A stretch of 64,000 bases of DNA from JAFDXJ01 sp038257845 (GTDB lineage: Bacteria > Bacteroidota > Bacteroidia > Chitinophagales > Chitinophagaceae), in NCBI GenBank assembly GCA_038257845.1, contig JBBSQL010000002.1, positions 1 to 64,000 of the forward strand, given 5' to 3'. The number at the start of each line of letters is the position of its first letter. The first letter of the stretch is position 1. This document shows, piece by piece, positions 8,492 through 16,657 of the stretch. The position numbers and the translations under genes are program-made. The notes beneath the pieces are model-generated. The model saw only the letters and a list, made by a program, of their open reading frames with translations. It was not told the origin of the DNA and did not search any database.

Positions 8492-9910
8492 ATGGTTTTT
8501 AATTCGCTGATCTTTATTGCATTTTTTATAATAGTAACCACGCTGTATTATTTGCTGCCCCACAAAATGCGCTGGGCATTACTATTACTGGCAAGCAGTA
8601 TTTTTTATATGTATTTCCTGCCCATCTATATTTTAATATTGGGCTTTACAATTTGTATAGATTATTATGCAGGAATTTTTATTGCCAGATCAGAGGGAAA
8701 AAACAGGAAGCGCTGGCTTATACTGAGTATCATAGCCAATGTAGGTGTGCTGGCGATTTTTAAATACTATAATTTTTTCAATGATTCACTCACTTCATTT
8801 TTAGGCATATTTAATTATTATAATTCCATTCCTTTTTTGCAAATTTTATTACCTGTTGGCCTTTCATTCCACACGTTCCAGGCCATGAGCTACACGATTG
8901 AAGTGTATCGCAAAAACCAGGAGCCGGAAATGCATTTTGGTATTTATGCTTTGTATGTCATGTTTTACCCGCAATTAGTTGCCGGCCCGATCGAACGCCC
9001 GCAAAATATTTTGCACCAGTTTCATGAAAAAAAGAAATTTGATTATAACCATGTTGCAGAAGGATGCAAATTAATATTATGGGGCTTCATCAAAAAAATT
9101 GTAGTTGCAGACAGGCTCGCGATTTATACGGATGCGGTCTATGGAAATTTTCAGCATCACAGTGGTATAACCATGATGATTGCCAGCTTCTTTTTTATCT
9201 TCCAGATCTATTGTGATTTTTCGGGATACTCGGATATAGCTATTGGCTCCGCGCGCGTAATGGGTATCAATTTAATGACAAATTTCCGCCGGCCATTTTT
9301 TGCAAAAAGCATACAGGAAGTCTGGCAACGCTGGCATATTTCACTGATGACCTGGTTTCGCGATTATTTATATTTCCCTTTGGGTGGAAGCCGCAAAGGC
9401 AAGCTGATACAGCTTCGAAACATGCTCATTGTTTTTGCAGTAAGTGGTTTATGGCATGGCGCTGGCTGGACTTTTGTAGTTTGGGGTTTGCTGAATGGAA
9501 CTGTTTTGGTAGTGGAACAAATAATTAATCCGCTACTTCGCCGTGTTCATAAATTTTTAGGATTTTTTAAAAATATTGCACGCATGTTTTTCACCATTAG
9601 CTTGTTTGTGGCAATGGCTGTATTTTTCCGCGCACCCAAAATCAGCCAGTCATGGACCATGCTGAAAGCAATGATCACTCTAAAGCCAGGGCGCATTTAT
9701 ATTGGAGAACCGCCTTCTTCCTTTGGCTATTGTGTGTTTGCGCTGGTACTTTTACTGGGCGTTGAATTTATCCAGGAATATTATCCCAAAAATGAACCCA
9801 TGCACCACAAAAGTATTTATGTGCGTTATGGCTTTTACGTATTCCTGATCACTGCATTATTAATGACAGGCGTTTTCAATGGCGGACAATTTGTTTACTT
9901 TCAATTTTAA
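8492..9910 (+). CDS. MBOAT family membrane O-acyltransferase (AlgI/DltB-like)
   Basis: A 472-residue polytopic membrane protein with the MBOAT hallmarks: QLVAGPIERP (161-170), WQRWHISLMTWFRDYLYFPL (278-297) and SGLWHGAGWTFVVWG with the conserved active-site His322. Family members move an acyl chain from a thioester donor to a hydroxyl group on an exported polysaccharide, teichoic acid or lipid. No AlgJ/AlgX-type SGNH partner is encoded next to it, unlike alginate or cellulose acetylation loci. It starts 54 bp after the CCR homologue on the same strand, so the upstream acyl-building genes may make its donor. Acceptor and acyl group are unknown. Confidence 0.92.
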   Translation: MVFNSLIFIAFFIIVTTLYYLLPHKMRWALLLLASSIFYMYFLPIYILILGFTICIDYYAGIFIARSEGKNRKRWLILSIIANVGVLAIFKYYNFFNDSLTSFLGIFNYYNSIPFLQILLPVGLSFHTFQAMSYTIEVYRKNQEPEMHFGIYALYVMFYPQLVAGPIERPQNILHQFHEKKKFDYNHVAEGCKLILWGFIKKIVVADRLAIYTDAVYGNFQHHSGITMMIASFFFIFQIYCDFSGYSDIAIGSARVMGINLMTNFRRPFFAKSIQEVWQRWHISLMTWFRDYLYFPLGGSRKGKLIQLRNMLIVFAVSGLWHGAGWTFVVWGLLNGTVLVVEQIINPLLRRVHKFLGFFKNIARMFFTISLFVAMAVFFRAPKISQSWTMLKAMITLKPGRIYIGEPPSSFGYCVFALVLLLGVEFIQEYYPKNEPMHHKSIYVRYGFYVFLITALLMTGVFNGGQFVYFQF

Positions 9911-9921
9911 ATTAAAATTGC

Positions 9922-10509
9922 ATGACTGAAGCACGACAAAAAAAATTAGAAAATGTATTGAATAAAAGACAGGTAAACCTGACTGTTATTTTAGAAAATG
10001 TAAACGACCCGCACAATATTTCAGCGGTGATGCGAACCTGTGATGCAGTGGGCATTCAAGATATTTATATTTTGAATACCTATATTCCGCCTCATAAAAG
10101 ATGGGGTTTTAAAAGTAGTCGTAGCGCTTCGAAATGGCTGACTGTCCACACTTTTGACGACAGGGAAAAGTGTATGAATACTTTGAAAAATAGTTATGAA
10201 AAAATATTCGCGGCTTGCTTAGTAACGGGTACTGAAACTATGTATTCATTAGACCTTACTAAAAGCCTGGCGCTGGTTTTTGGAAATGAAAAAGATGGTG
10301 TGAGTGAAGAAATGAAAACCAGCGTAGATGGTTTTTTTAAAATTCCACAGGTCGGTATTATTGAAAGCCTCAATATTTCTGTCGCCTGCGCTGTTACCTT
10401 ATATGAAGCCTTCCGGCAAAGGGATTTAAAAAAAATGTATGACACACTTCAAATGAAAATTGACCAAAAGAATTTATTAATGGAAAAATGGAGTTTGCCC
10501 GGATCATAG
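9922..10509 (+). CDS. trmH: SPOUT RNA 2'-O-methyltransferase, TrmH family
   Basis: A 195-residue SpoU/TrmH-type methyltransferase. Motif 1 is ENVNDPHNISAVMRTCDAVG (residues 24-43), motif 2 is LVFGNEKDGVSEEM and motif 3 is IPQVGIIESLNISVACAVTL, which together form the trefoil-knot SAM site. The catalytic Arg is in the AVMRTCD segment. The short length without an extra N-terminal RNA-binding domain and the IPQVGIIESLN motif favour TrmH (tRNA Gm18) over RlmB. It begins 11 bp after the MBOAT gene and is probably a co-transcribed housekeeping gene. The precise RNA target is inferred. Confidence 0.85.
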   Translation: MTEARQKKLENVLNKRQVNLTVILENVNDPHNISAVMRTCDAVGIQDIYILNTYIPPHKRWGFKSSRSASKWLTVHTFDDREKCMNTLKNSYEKIFAACLVTGTETMYSLDLTKSLALVFGNEKDGVSEEMKTSVDGFFKIPQVGIIESLNISVACAVTLYEAFRQRDLKKMYDTLQMKIDQKNLLMEKWSLPGS

Positions 10510-10531
10510 AAATGATTCAGGAGAAGTTTAG

Positions 10532-10539
10532 TACTTTTG
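10532..10539 (+). promoter_or_regulatory. Candidate -7 box of the Rrf2 gene
   Basis: TACTTTTG matches the Bacteroidota sigma-ABfr -7 consensus TAnnTTTG exactly and lies 28 bases before the ATG at 10568. No convincing TTTG -33 element sits at the usual distance, so the call rests on one element. Confidence 0.5.
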
Positions 10540-10567
10540 CCAATTGAATTTTTATTCTTAAACCCTT

Positions 10568-11011
10568 ATGTTATCCCGCAAAGCAAAATATGCGATCAAT
10601 GCACTGGTTTTCCTGGCCAGGGAAAACAAAAAGCGTGAACCTATACAAATCAGTAAAATTTCTGAAAGCGAAAATATTCCGCGAAAATTCCTTGAAGCAA
10701 TTTTATTGGACCTGAGAAATGCGGGCATTTTGCAAAGCCGTAAAGGAAAATTCGGCGGTTATTATTTGCAGAAAGATCCGAAGGAAATTAATATGGCCAC
10801 CGTTATGCGGCTCTTTGACGGGCCCATTGCATTATTACCCTGCGTGGCTTCTAATAATTATGAGCAATGCGAAGAATGCACCGATGAAGCGACTTGCGGT
10901 ATCCGCGATGTTTTTTCTGAAGTACGCATAGAAACCCTGCGCATATTAAATAATGCAACGCTTGCCGACATTGTCAAGCGCAGTAAATCCCTCGCCAAAA
11001 AAATAAAATAA
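10568..11011 (+). CDS. Rrf2 family transcriptional regulator with cysteine cluster
   Basis: A 147-residue protein with the Rrf2 winged helix at the N-terminus (MLSRKAKYAINALVFLARE, then a recognition region with NIPRKFLEAILLDLRNAGIL and the wing SRKGKFGGYYL). Residues 95-115 contain four cysteines in the order C-(x)8-C-x2-C-(x)5-C (LPC, EQCEEC, ATC), in the place where IscR- and NsrR-type members bind an Fe-S cluster. It may therefore sense iron-sulfur, redox or NO status. It lies 57 bp upstream of a porin gene whose promoter carries a palindrome, the most likely target. The signal sensed is inferred. Confidence 0.92.
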   Translation: MLSRKAKYAINALVFLARENKKREPIQISKISESENIPRKFLEAILLDLRNAGILQSRKGKFGGYYLQKDPKEINMATVMRLFDGPIALLPCVASNNYEQCEECTDEATCGIRDVFSEVRIETLRILNNATLADIVKRSKSLAKKIK

Positions 11012-11015
11012 TTTT

Positions 11016-11040
11016 AATTCCTATTAATTTAGTAGGAATT
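11016..11040. promoter_or_regulatory. Palindromic operator candidate upstream of the porin gene
   Basis: A perfect 8-bp inverted repeat, AATTCCTA (11016-11023) and TAGGAATT (11033-11040), with a 9-bp AT spacer. It ends one base before the porin -7 box (11042-11049) and so covers the -33 and spacer region, a natural repressor position. The nearest regulator is the Rrf2 protein just upstream. There is no long T-run after it and its centre is AT-only, so a terminator role for the Rrf2 gene is less likely. Confidence 0.55.
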
Positions 11041-11041
11041 A

Positions 11042-11049
11042 TATATTTG
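11042..11049 (+). promoter_or_regulatory. Candidate -7 box of the porin gene
   Basis: TATATTTG is an exact TAnnTTTG match, 19 bases before the porin ATG at 11069. The palindrome at 11016-11040 abuts it, which suggests regulated transcription separate from the Rrf2 gene. Confidence 0.55.
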
Positions 11050-11068
11050 AAAAATATTTGCTTTTTAT

Positions 11069-12448
11069 ATGAAATATTTTTTGGAAATTTTATGTGTTAT
11101 TACATTTTTTTTTGTAGTGAAAACAGGCATTGCACAAAGTGTTAATGCGGATACAGTTTCCGCTCAAAAAGCCACATCGAAATTATTGACAATTTCTGCA
11201 GAACTCAGGCTGCGCGCAGAATACAGGCATGGATATAAAAATTTATACCCGCTTACAAAGCCGGACACAACGGCTGCCTTTTTTGTAGGCCAGCGCACCA
11301 GGATCAACCTGGATTTCACTATGAAGCGATTTAATTTTTATGCATCGTTGCAGGACGTACGCGTATGGGGCCAGCAGGATACGAGGTTTGGAACGACGAC
11401 GCCATTGCCAGCAGATCTCACAAAATATCCTTTATATCTTTTTGAAATTTATGCCGAGCCGCATTTCAATGATAACTGGTCATTAAGACTGGGCAAGCAA
11501 AGGATCATTTATGATAATGAACGATTATTTTCTGAAAATGACTGGCGCAATACAAGCGTTTCGCATGATGCGGCCAGGCTTATGTTTTTGAATAATAAAA
11601 AGAATGTGCAGGCAGAATTCACAGGTGCCTTTAATCAATTCGGTGAAAATTATTTCACTACAAATTATAAACCCAACGGTTTCCTGAATTATAAAGTGCT
11701 GGGTATTCAATTTTTAAAATGGAAAATGGATTCAGTCTTTACTTTAACCATGATGAATGCCATGGACGGTTATCAGAGTTCATTACCGGGTGATTATAAA
11801 ACGACGTACATGCGATTCACTTCAGGTGGCCGTATAGAATATACACATCAAAAATTGTATGCAACAATTGCCGGCTATTATCAATACGGAAAGGATTCAT
11901 CTGGTTATAAACTTTCTGCTTATTATTTACAACCCGAAATTAGATTTACCGGTAAATATTTTTCAATAAGAACCGGGCTTGAATATTTAAGTGGCACGAA
12001 TGGTCGTCAACCTTATACCACAGATCATTCATTTGTAACATTATATGGCACCAATCATAAATTCAATGGCAGCCTGGATTTGCTGGCTTCATTTCCGAAA
12101 GATTTAGGAAATGCAGGCTTAATAAATCCATATCTTTTTTTGAATTTTTCAAAAGATAAATGGTCTGTTCAAATGCAAAACCATTTGTTTTATTTGCAAA
12201 ATAATTACGTGTATGCTGGAAATACTTTAAAGAAATATTTAGGCTATGAAAATGACTGGAAAGTAAATTATAAAGCCAATAGTTTTACCCTGCTGGAATT
12301 TGGCTTTTCCTGGGCAAAAGTTTCAAACACAATGGCCATTGTAAAAAACCCCAAAGCACCTGATCCCGCTGCTTTTTCCACCACGCCTTACTTTAGTTAC
12401 CTGATGGTAAAATTCACGCCGGTGATTGGGAAAATTGGTATGAATTAA
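11069..12448 (+). CDS. Outer-membrane porin, alginate-export (AlgE)-like beta-barrel
   Basis: A 459-residue protein with a Sec signal peptide (hydrophobic core FLEILCVITFFFVV, cleavage near GIAQS). The mature part starts with LTISAELRLRAEYRHGY and continues with alternating beta-strands such as FFVGQRTRINLDFTMKRFN and ASLQDVRVWGQQDTR. This is the pattern of alginate-export-family porins common in Bacteroidota. It probably forms a passive outer-membrane channel; the solute is unknown. The gene follows the Rrf2 regulator and has a palindrome at its promoter, so it is likely controlled by that regulator. A strong hairpin terminator follows 13 bp after the stop. Confidence 0.82.
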   Translation: MKYFLEILCVITFFFVVKTGIAQSVNADTVSAQKATSKLLTISAELRLRAEYRHGYKNLYPLTKPDTTAAFFVGQRTRINLDFTMKRFNFYASLQDVRVWGQQDTRFGTTTPLPADLTKYPLYLFEIYAEPHFNDNWSLRLGKQRIIYDNERLFSENDWRNTSVSHDAARLMFLNNKKNVQAEFTGAFNQFGENYFTTNYKPNGFLNYKVLGIQFLKWKMDSVFTLTMMNAMDGYQSSLPGDYKTTYMRFTSGGRIEYTHQKLYATIAGYYQYGKDSSGYKLSAYYLQPEIRFTGKYFSIRTGLEYLSGTNGRQPYTTDHSFVTLYGTNHKFNGSLDLLASFPKDLGNAGLINPYLFLNFSKDKWSVQMQNHLFYLQNNYVYAGNTLKKYLGYENDWKVNYKANSFTLLEFGFSWAKVSNTMAIVKNPKAPDPAAFSTTPYFSYLMVKFTPVIGKIGMN

Positions 12449-12461
12449 TTTGTAAAAATTA

Positions 12462-12497
12462 AAAAGCGTTTTGCAGTATTACCTGCAAAACGCTTTT
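12462..12497. terminator. Strong bidirectional intrinsic terminator
   Basis: A perfect 15-bp stem, AAAAGCGTTTTGCAG / CTGCAAAACGCTTTT, with a 6-nt loop (TATTAC). It is flanked by A-rich and T-rich ends on both strands, between the convergent porin and DUF2911 genes, so it can end transcription from both sides. Confidence 0.9.
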
Positions 12498-12521
12498 ATT
12501 AAAATTTGATCCGGCAATCTT

Positions 12522-13352
12522 TTATAAGCTTTTCAACAATTCATTTGCCTGTGCTACATAATCATCATTCTTTGCGGCAGTAGCCAATTCTATACATTTT
12601 TGTGCATCATTTTTTGCCTGCATTTTTTTGCCTTGCGCTTTTTCTATTTTTGCACGTAATAAATACATATAAAATGCATCGGGACTTTCAGCAATTGCTT
12701 TATTTACATTTTCCAGGGCCTTGTCATTATTTTTATCCCACTCATAATAAAAATTCGCTGCCTGCCAGTACGGTTTTTTATCCCCTTGCAGCGCTTGCTC
12801 AAGCTTGGTGCGGATCCTATCCACGATGTTCGTAGTGATGGGTATGCTTACTAAAGTGGTACCCCAACTCAATTGCAACTCACAATTTTGATATTTCACA
12901 TTGGCAATTTGCATGGTAAATGATTCCACAAACGGTTTGGTTTCTGTTACTGGCACCCTGAAACGAACAACATCATCTGATTCCAGGTAACCATCAGCGC
13001 CCCAGTTTTTCAAGCCTTTATTTAGAATGATTTCCCATTGGTTTTTTCCCGGGATCGTGTATAAAACGTAGGTCCCTGTATCAAGATTTTTTCCACCCAT
13101 GGTCACTTTATCTGTAAACGTGATTTTCGTGGCAGCATTCGCTCCTGTTCGCCATAATTTTCCCAATGGTGCGAGATCACTGTTTTGCATAAAGACTGTC
13201 CTGTTTTTTATGCCGGGCCTTGAATACGTGATCATAATTTCTCCGAGGCCAAAATCCTGCGAAATTGTTTCAGTCGGACTTGGCGCGGGTAATTGTGCTT
13301 TTGCTATAAACATAGTGGTAATGCCACATGCTAGTAAAAAGATTTTTTTCAT
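12522..13352 (-). CDS. DUF2911 domain protein with C-terminal TPR-like helices
   Basis: A 276-residue exported protein (signal peptide ending near IAKAQ). The DUF2911 domain is recognisable from ETISQDFGLGEIMITYSRPG, GKLWRTGANAATKITF and GTYVLYTIPGKNQWEIILN. The last 85 residues (PYWQAANFYYEWDKNNDKAL, then IAESPDAFYMYLLRAKIEKA) form a helical TPR-like tail. The domain is frequent in secreted Bacteroidota proteins and has no established function. It lies 55 bp downstream of the anti-sigma-like gene on the same strand and may belong to that transcription unit. Confidence 0.85.
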   Translation of the reverse strand: MKKIFLLACGITTMFIAKAQLPAPSPTETISQDFGLGEIMITYSRPGIKNRTVFMQNSDLAPLGKLWRTGANAATKITFTDKVTMGGKNLDTGTYVLYTIPGKNQWEIILNKGLKNWGADGYLESDDVVRFRVPVTETKPFVESFTMQIANVKYQNCELQLSWGTTLVSIPITTNIVDRIRTKLEQALQGDKKPYWQAANFYYEWDKNNDKALENVNKAIAESPDAFYMYLLRAKIEKAQGKKMQAKNDAQKCIELATAAKNDDYVAQANELLKSL

Positions 13353-13407
13353 ATTTATTTTTTTAAAGTGGACTAATATAAGGAAATATCCCGAAATTCC
13401 GCTTTAA

Positions 13408-14325
13408 TTAAAAGTGAATTTCTACTGCTGAATTCGGATTCTTTTTTGAAGGTGTCCATAAGGGGCCATCCTGTAAAATTTTTACAGCCAAACTATCCAT
13501 AGTTGGAGAAAGTGATTGGACGATTTTGTAATTCGCGGGCTGACCGCTTTTGCTAATTTTAAAATCAATTTTTATATTTCCCGGAATATAATTTTTCACC
13601 AAAATCTTTTTATAAAAAACTACTCTTTCGTTGACATATTGATTAAAGGCTTCCCAACCGCCGACGGGGTTTGGCAAAGTATCTATGCCGATTTCTTTTT
13701 GTGAAAAAGGTAAAGGCGCTCCGGCTTTACCAATGGCTGATTTTTTGTAAAGTTCTTCTATGCTATCTGCCTGCACAGTTTCCTGCATAGCCCTAACAGG
13801 TGCGGCTTGTACATCATTTGCTTTATCTTTTTGAATAGAAACACCTGGTTTTTCGGCAGGCAATTTTTTTGTGTCCGCTTTTTGCTGAGAAAATTTATTA
13901 TCTGCCAGCAAAGTAGTATCCGGAAGTTGAGTTGAATCTTTTTTAATAATTTGTGGAATATTTTTATCCGCTAAAATATTTGTTGCAGGGATTTCCCTGT
14001 ACCATGTGTACCAGGCTATGCCACCAGCCAATAAAAGAACAATAAAGATTGCTGCCACGCGCAGCCAGCCCGGATGAATGAAGAAAACAGGCGCTTTTTT
14101 TTCTTTTGTTTTTGTATTCAAATTTTCTTCTAATAGAGCTGCATTCTTTTTTATCTCCGACCAGATATTTTTCTGATCATGATAACCTTCCATGGCTTCA
14201 GCAAGAAATGGATCATTCAGCGCTTTTTCTTCCAGCGCATGCATTTCATCCCCGGTCATTTTCCCCGAGAAATATTTATCTATTTCTTCAAAAGTTGTAT
14301 GATGATATGAATTTTTATTCTCCAT
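13408..14325 (-). CDS. Anti-sigma-factor-like membrane protein with TonB C-terminal domain
   Basis: A 305-residue single-pass protein. Residues 1-65 resemble the cytosolic anti-sigma N-terminus (EIDKYFSGKMTGDEMHALEE), one transmembrane helix spans about 88-107 (RVAAIFIVLLLAGGIAWYTW), a low-complexity periplasmic linker rich in K, D and A follows, and residues 225-305 look like a TonB_C domain (GNIKIDFKISKSGQPANYKI). The gene overlaps the upstream ECF sigma gene by 11 bp, the classical sigma/anti-sigma arrangement. The TonB-like end could contact an outer-membrane or periplasmic partner, linking envelope state to sigma release. Function is inferred from architecture and context. Confidence 0.8.
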   Translation of the reverse strand: MENKNSYHHTTFEEIDKYFSGKMTGDEMHALEEKALNDPFLAEAMEGYHDQKNIWSEIKKNAALLEENLNTKTKEKKAPVFFIHPGWLRVAAIFIVLLLAGGIAWYTWYREIPATNILADKNIPQIIKKDSTQLPDTTLLADNKFSQQKADTKKLPAEKPGVSIQKDKANDVQAAPVRAMQETVQADSIEELYKKSAIGKAGAPLPFSQKEIGIDTLPNPVGGWEAFNQYVNERVVFYKKILVKNYIPGNIKIDFKISKSGQPANYKIVQSLSPTMDSLAVKILQDGPLWTPSKKNPNSAVEIHF

Positions 14326-14887
14326 TTTTTTCCATGCAAATTTTCAGGTTACGCCGGCCATTTTGAATGGTACTCCTTACTTTATTCCATTCCAGGCCAG
14401 TGTTTTCAGCAATTTCATTGTAACATTTTTTTTCTGTATAAAATAAAAAAATACTTTGCTTTTGCAGTGCCGGCAATTCATCCAGGCATTTTTCCAGCAG
14501 GTTGAGCTTCATTTCTTTATCATTGATATCTTCCTGATGCGAAAAAAGATCCGTTTGCATAAAAGATTCATCCATTTCCACGACACGGGTATTTTTTTTG
14601 CTGCGCAATTTCATCAGGCAATGATTTTTTGCCACACGGTAAAGCCAGCTTTTAAAATGCCGGATCTCATGTTTTTTTACTTTTATAACCAATTCTTCAT
14701 AAATATCCATTACGGCATCTTTGGCGCTTTCAGGTTCTTTAAAATATTTAAGGCAAACACCAAACACCAAAGCATAATACCGCTGATACAGGATGGCCAA
14801 TGGCTCCTGTGCAACTGCATTTTTATAGGCAGTCAACAATTCTTCGTCAGAACTTTCCGTGGTTATATGTAAGGGATCGTTGGTCAA
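14315..14887 (-). CDS. ECF-type RNA polymerase sigma factor
   Basis: A 190-residue sigma-70 family protein. Region 2 covers about residues 30-95 (LYQRYYALVFGVCLKYFKEP, DAVMDIYEELVIKVKK, FKSWLYRVAKNHCLMKLRSK) and region 4 about 125-180 (LPALQKQSIFLFYTEKKCYN, then NEIAENTGLEWNKVRSTIQN). It directs RNA polymerase to a small regulon, probably under control of the membrane protein encoded by the overlapping downstream gene. The 224 bp upstream hold only a short direct repeat of AAGGTnAATAAGGTT-like sequence near 14953-15013 (nature unknown). No gene is seen there. Confidence 0.92.
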   Translation of the reverse strand: MTNDPLHITTESSDEELLTAYKNAVAQEPLAILYQRYYALVFGVCLKYFKEPESAKDAVMDIYEELVIKVKKHEIRHFKSWLYRVAKNHCLMKLRSKKNTRVVEMDESFMQTDLFSHQEDINDKEMKLNLLEKCLDELPALQKQSIFLFYTEKKCYNEIAENTGLEWNKVRSTIQNGRRNLKICMEKNGE

Positions 14888-15111
14888 ATATTTCTTTGTT
14901 TATTCGTCCTTTTTAAAATTAAAAAATACCAATTGAAGATTAAGTTCAGTGAAGGTAATAAGGTTGAACTAAACGATTATTGGATTTACTACTAAGGTCA
15001 ATAAGGTTTGCTTTTCAATATTAAATTCATACGTTTGAAATTCAAAAATTTCTTATTCTTATTTATTTGGAATATTTAATCTGCTGATCAAGTTCAAATT
15101 TTTTTATATGA

Positions 15112-16038
15112 TCAATTACTCTTTTTTGTATAAAAGTTTTTCTGAAATGCTGGATGGAATTGTTGCAAAGTGCTGCGCAAATAATCCCGGTCTAAATGCG
15201 TATAAATCTCCGTGGTGGTAATACTTTCATGACCCAGCATTTCCTGCACCGCGCGCAGGTTTGCGCCTCCTTCCACGAGATGCGTAGCAAATGAATGGCG
15301 TAGGGTATGCGGGGAAATAGTTTTCTTTATACCCGCTTTTTTTGCCAGGTCTTTTATGATATGAAAGATCATGATACGGCTTAGGTTTTTTCCATGACTA
15401 TTCATGAAAACAATGTCTTCAAAGCCTGGTTGAATTTTTTGATGTACACGTATTTGATGAATATATAATTCCGTGTATTTTATCGCTGACTTTCCAACCG
15501 GGATCAGTCTTTCTTTATTTCCTTTTCCGGTTACTTTTATAAAACCCATTTCAAAATGAAGGCCGCTGATGAGCAAGCCCGTCACTTCGCTCACGCGTAA
15601 ACCACAACTATACATAATCTCGATAATTGCCCTGTTGCGCGCGCCGGCTGGTTTTCCTGCTTCAATAAAAGAGATCATTTTTTCAATTTCATGTACTTCC
15701 AGCACTTGAGGCAAATGTCTTTTTAATCGGGGCGTTTCCAGCAGGAGGGAAGGGTCAGTGTTCACGATTTCTTCCTGCACGCAATAAGTAAAAAAGTTTC
15801 GTATGCCTGAAATGATCCTGGCCTGCGATGCCGGGCTCATGCCCAATTCATTCAGCCATTGAATAAATGACTGAAGGTCTTTGATCGTTATTTCTGCAGG
15901 TGCGGGTTTTCTTTCATTGAGTTCAAGCCAGGAGATCAATAAATGCAGGTCATGCATATAGGCTTCATAGGAAAGTTTACCCAAAGATTTTTCCAGGAGC
16001 AAATATTGTTTAAAACCTTTGAGGTATGATTCCCACAT
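15112..16038 (-). CDS. xerD: Tyrosine recombinase XerD
   Basis: A 308-residue protein with an N-terminal SAM-like core-binding domain and a C-terminal catalytic domain containing all active residues: Arg148 (GLRVSE), Lys172 (TGKGNKER), His244 and Arg247 (HTLRHSFATH), His270 (LGHESITTTE) and nucleophile Tyr279 (IYTH). Length and motifs fit the chromosomal XerC/D family that resolves replicon dimers at dif; XerD is chosen by overall similarity to Bacteroidota XerD. There is no phage or plasmid context and no visible att duplication, so an integron or prophage integrase is unlikely. Confidence 0.88.
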   Translation of the reverse strand: MWESYLKGFKQYLLLEKSLGKLSYEAYMHDLHLLISWLELNERKPAPAEITIKDLQSFIQWLNELGMSPASQARIISGIRNFFTYCVQEEIVNTDPSLLLETPRLKRHLPQVLEVHEIEKMISFIEAGKPAGARNRAIIEIMYSCGLRVSEVTGLLISGLHFEMGFIKVTGKGNKERLIPVGKSAIKYTELYIHQIRVHQKIQPGFEDIVFMNSHGKNLSRIMIFHIIKDLAKKAGIKKTISPHTLRHSFATHLVEGGANLRAVQEMLGHESITTTEIYTHLDRDYLRSTLQQFHPAFQKNFYTKKSN

Positions 16039-16140
16039 AAAATGAAAACGTATTTGGTAAAATTAAATTTTTACAATTCCTTTGAGCGTATAAAATAATT
16101 CCTGCAAATCTACATTTAGAAAAATTATTTCTCCGCTATT

Positions 16141-16650
16141 ATGCTGCCGGTCAACATTCGTTCCTTTATCCAGAAAAGAAATTCTCATCAAAAAAAGATG
16201 AAAAGATTTCTGTCGCGCGTGGAAAAAAAGCCACCGGAAAAATTTTATAGCCTGATGCGGACACTGGACCGTGAAGTATGGAATGAGATTGATTGTACGA
16301 GTTGTGCACGTTGTTGTAAAACGATGACACCCACTTTTACACAAAAAGATATCCTGCGTATATCTGCACATCTTCACATGACACCGCAAGCTTTTAAAAA
16401 GAAATGGCTTTCGTATGATAAAAAAGATAAGGATTGGGTGAATGTACAGCGGCCCTGCCAGTTCCTGGACAAACAAACAAACAAGTGTACCATTTATGCC
16501 GTGCGGCCCGCTGACTGCGCTGGTTTCCCGCATTTTAAAAAGAAACAGCCCGTGGAATATATTCATGTACATCAGCAAAATATTGCACACTGCCCGGCCA
16601 CTTATTTAATGGTGGAAAAAATGGCGCAAAGACTGGAAATGGCGCTATAA
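16141..16650 (+). CDS. YkgJ family cysteine-cluster protein
   Basis: A 169-residue protein with the YkgJ pattern of metal-binding cysteines: IDCTSCARCCK (residues 43-53), PCQFLD and KCTIYAVRPADCAGFPHF. The cysteine arrangement suggests a bound zinc or Fe-S cluster; no biochemical role is established for most of the family. The basic N-terminus (SHQKKMKRFLSRVEKKPPEK) could touch nucleic acid, but this is a guess. The start at 16141 is the first ATG; an internal Met at 16198 is an alternative. It converges with the yraN gene, with 7 bp between stops. Confidence 0.88.
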   Translation: MLPVNIRSFIQKRNSHQKKMKRFLSRVEKKPPEKFYSLMRTLDREVWNEIDCTSCARCCKTMTPTFTQKDILRISAHLHMTPQAFKKKWLSYDKKDKDWVNVQRPCQFLDKQTNKCTIYAVRPADCAGFPHFKKKQPVEYIHVHQQNIAHCPATYLMVEKMAQRLEMAL

Positions 16651-16657
16651 GTTTTCT

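Noticed and set aside
11016..11040. Rho-independent terminator of the Rrf2 gene
   Set aside because: The stem is short and AT-rich and lacks a following T-run; its placement against the next promoter fits an operator better.
14456..14872. Plus-strand reading frame of 138 residues opposite the ECF sigma factor
   Set aside because: It is Phe-rich antisense of the sigma gene, which has intact regions 2 and 4.
15112..16038. Phage or island integrase
   Set aside because: The tyrosine recombinase has chromosomal XerD length and motifs, and there are no phage genes, att repeats or adjacent tRNA.
16063..16590. Minus-strand reading frame of 175 residues opposite the YkgJ-like gene
   Set aside because: It is antisense to a protein with a clear cysteine-cluster motif set, and its own translation shows no family pattern, signal or plausible composition.
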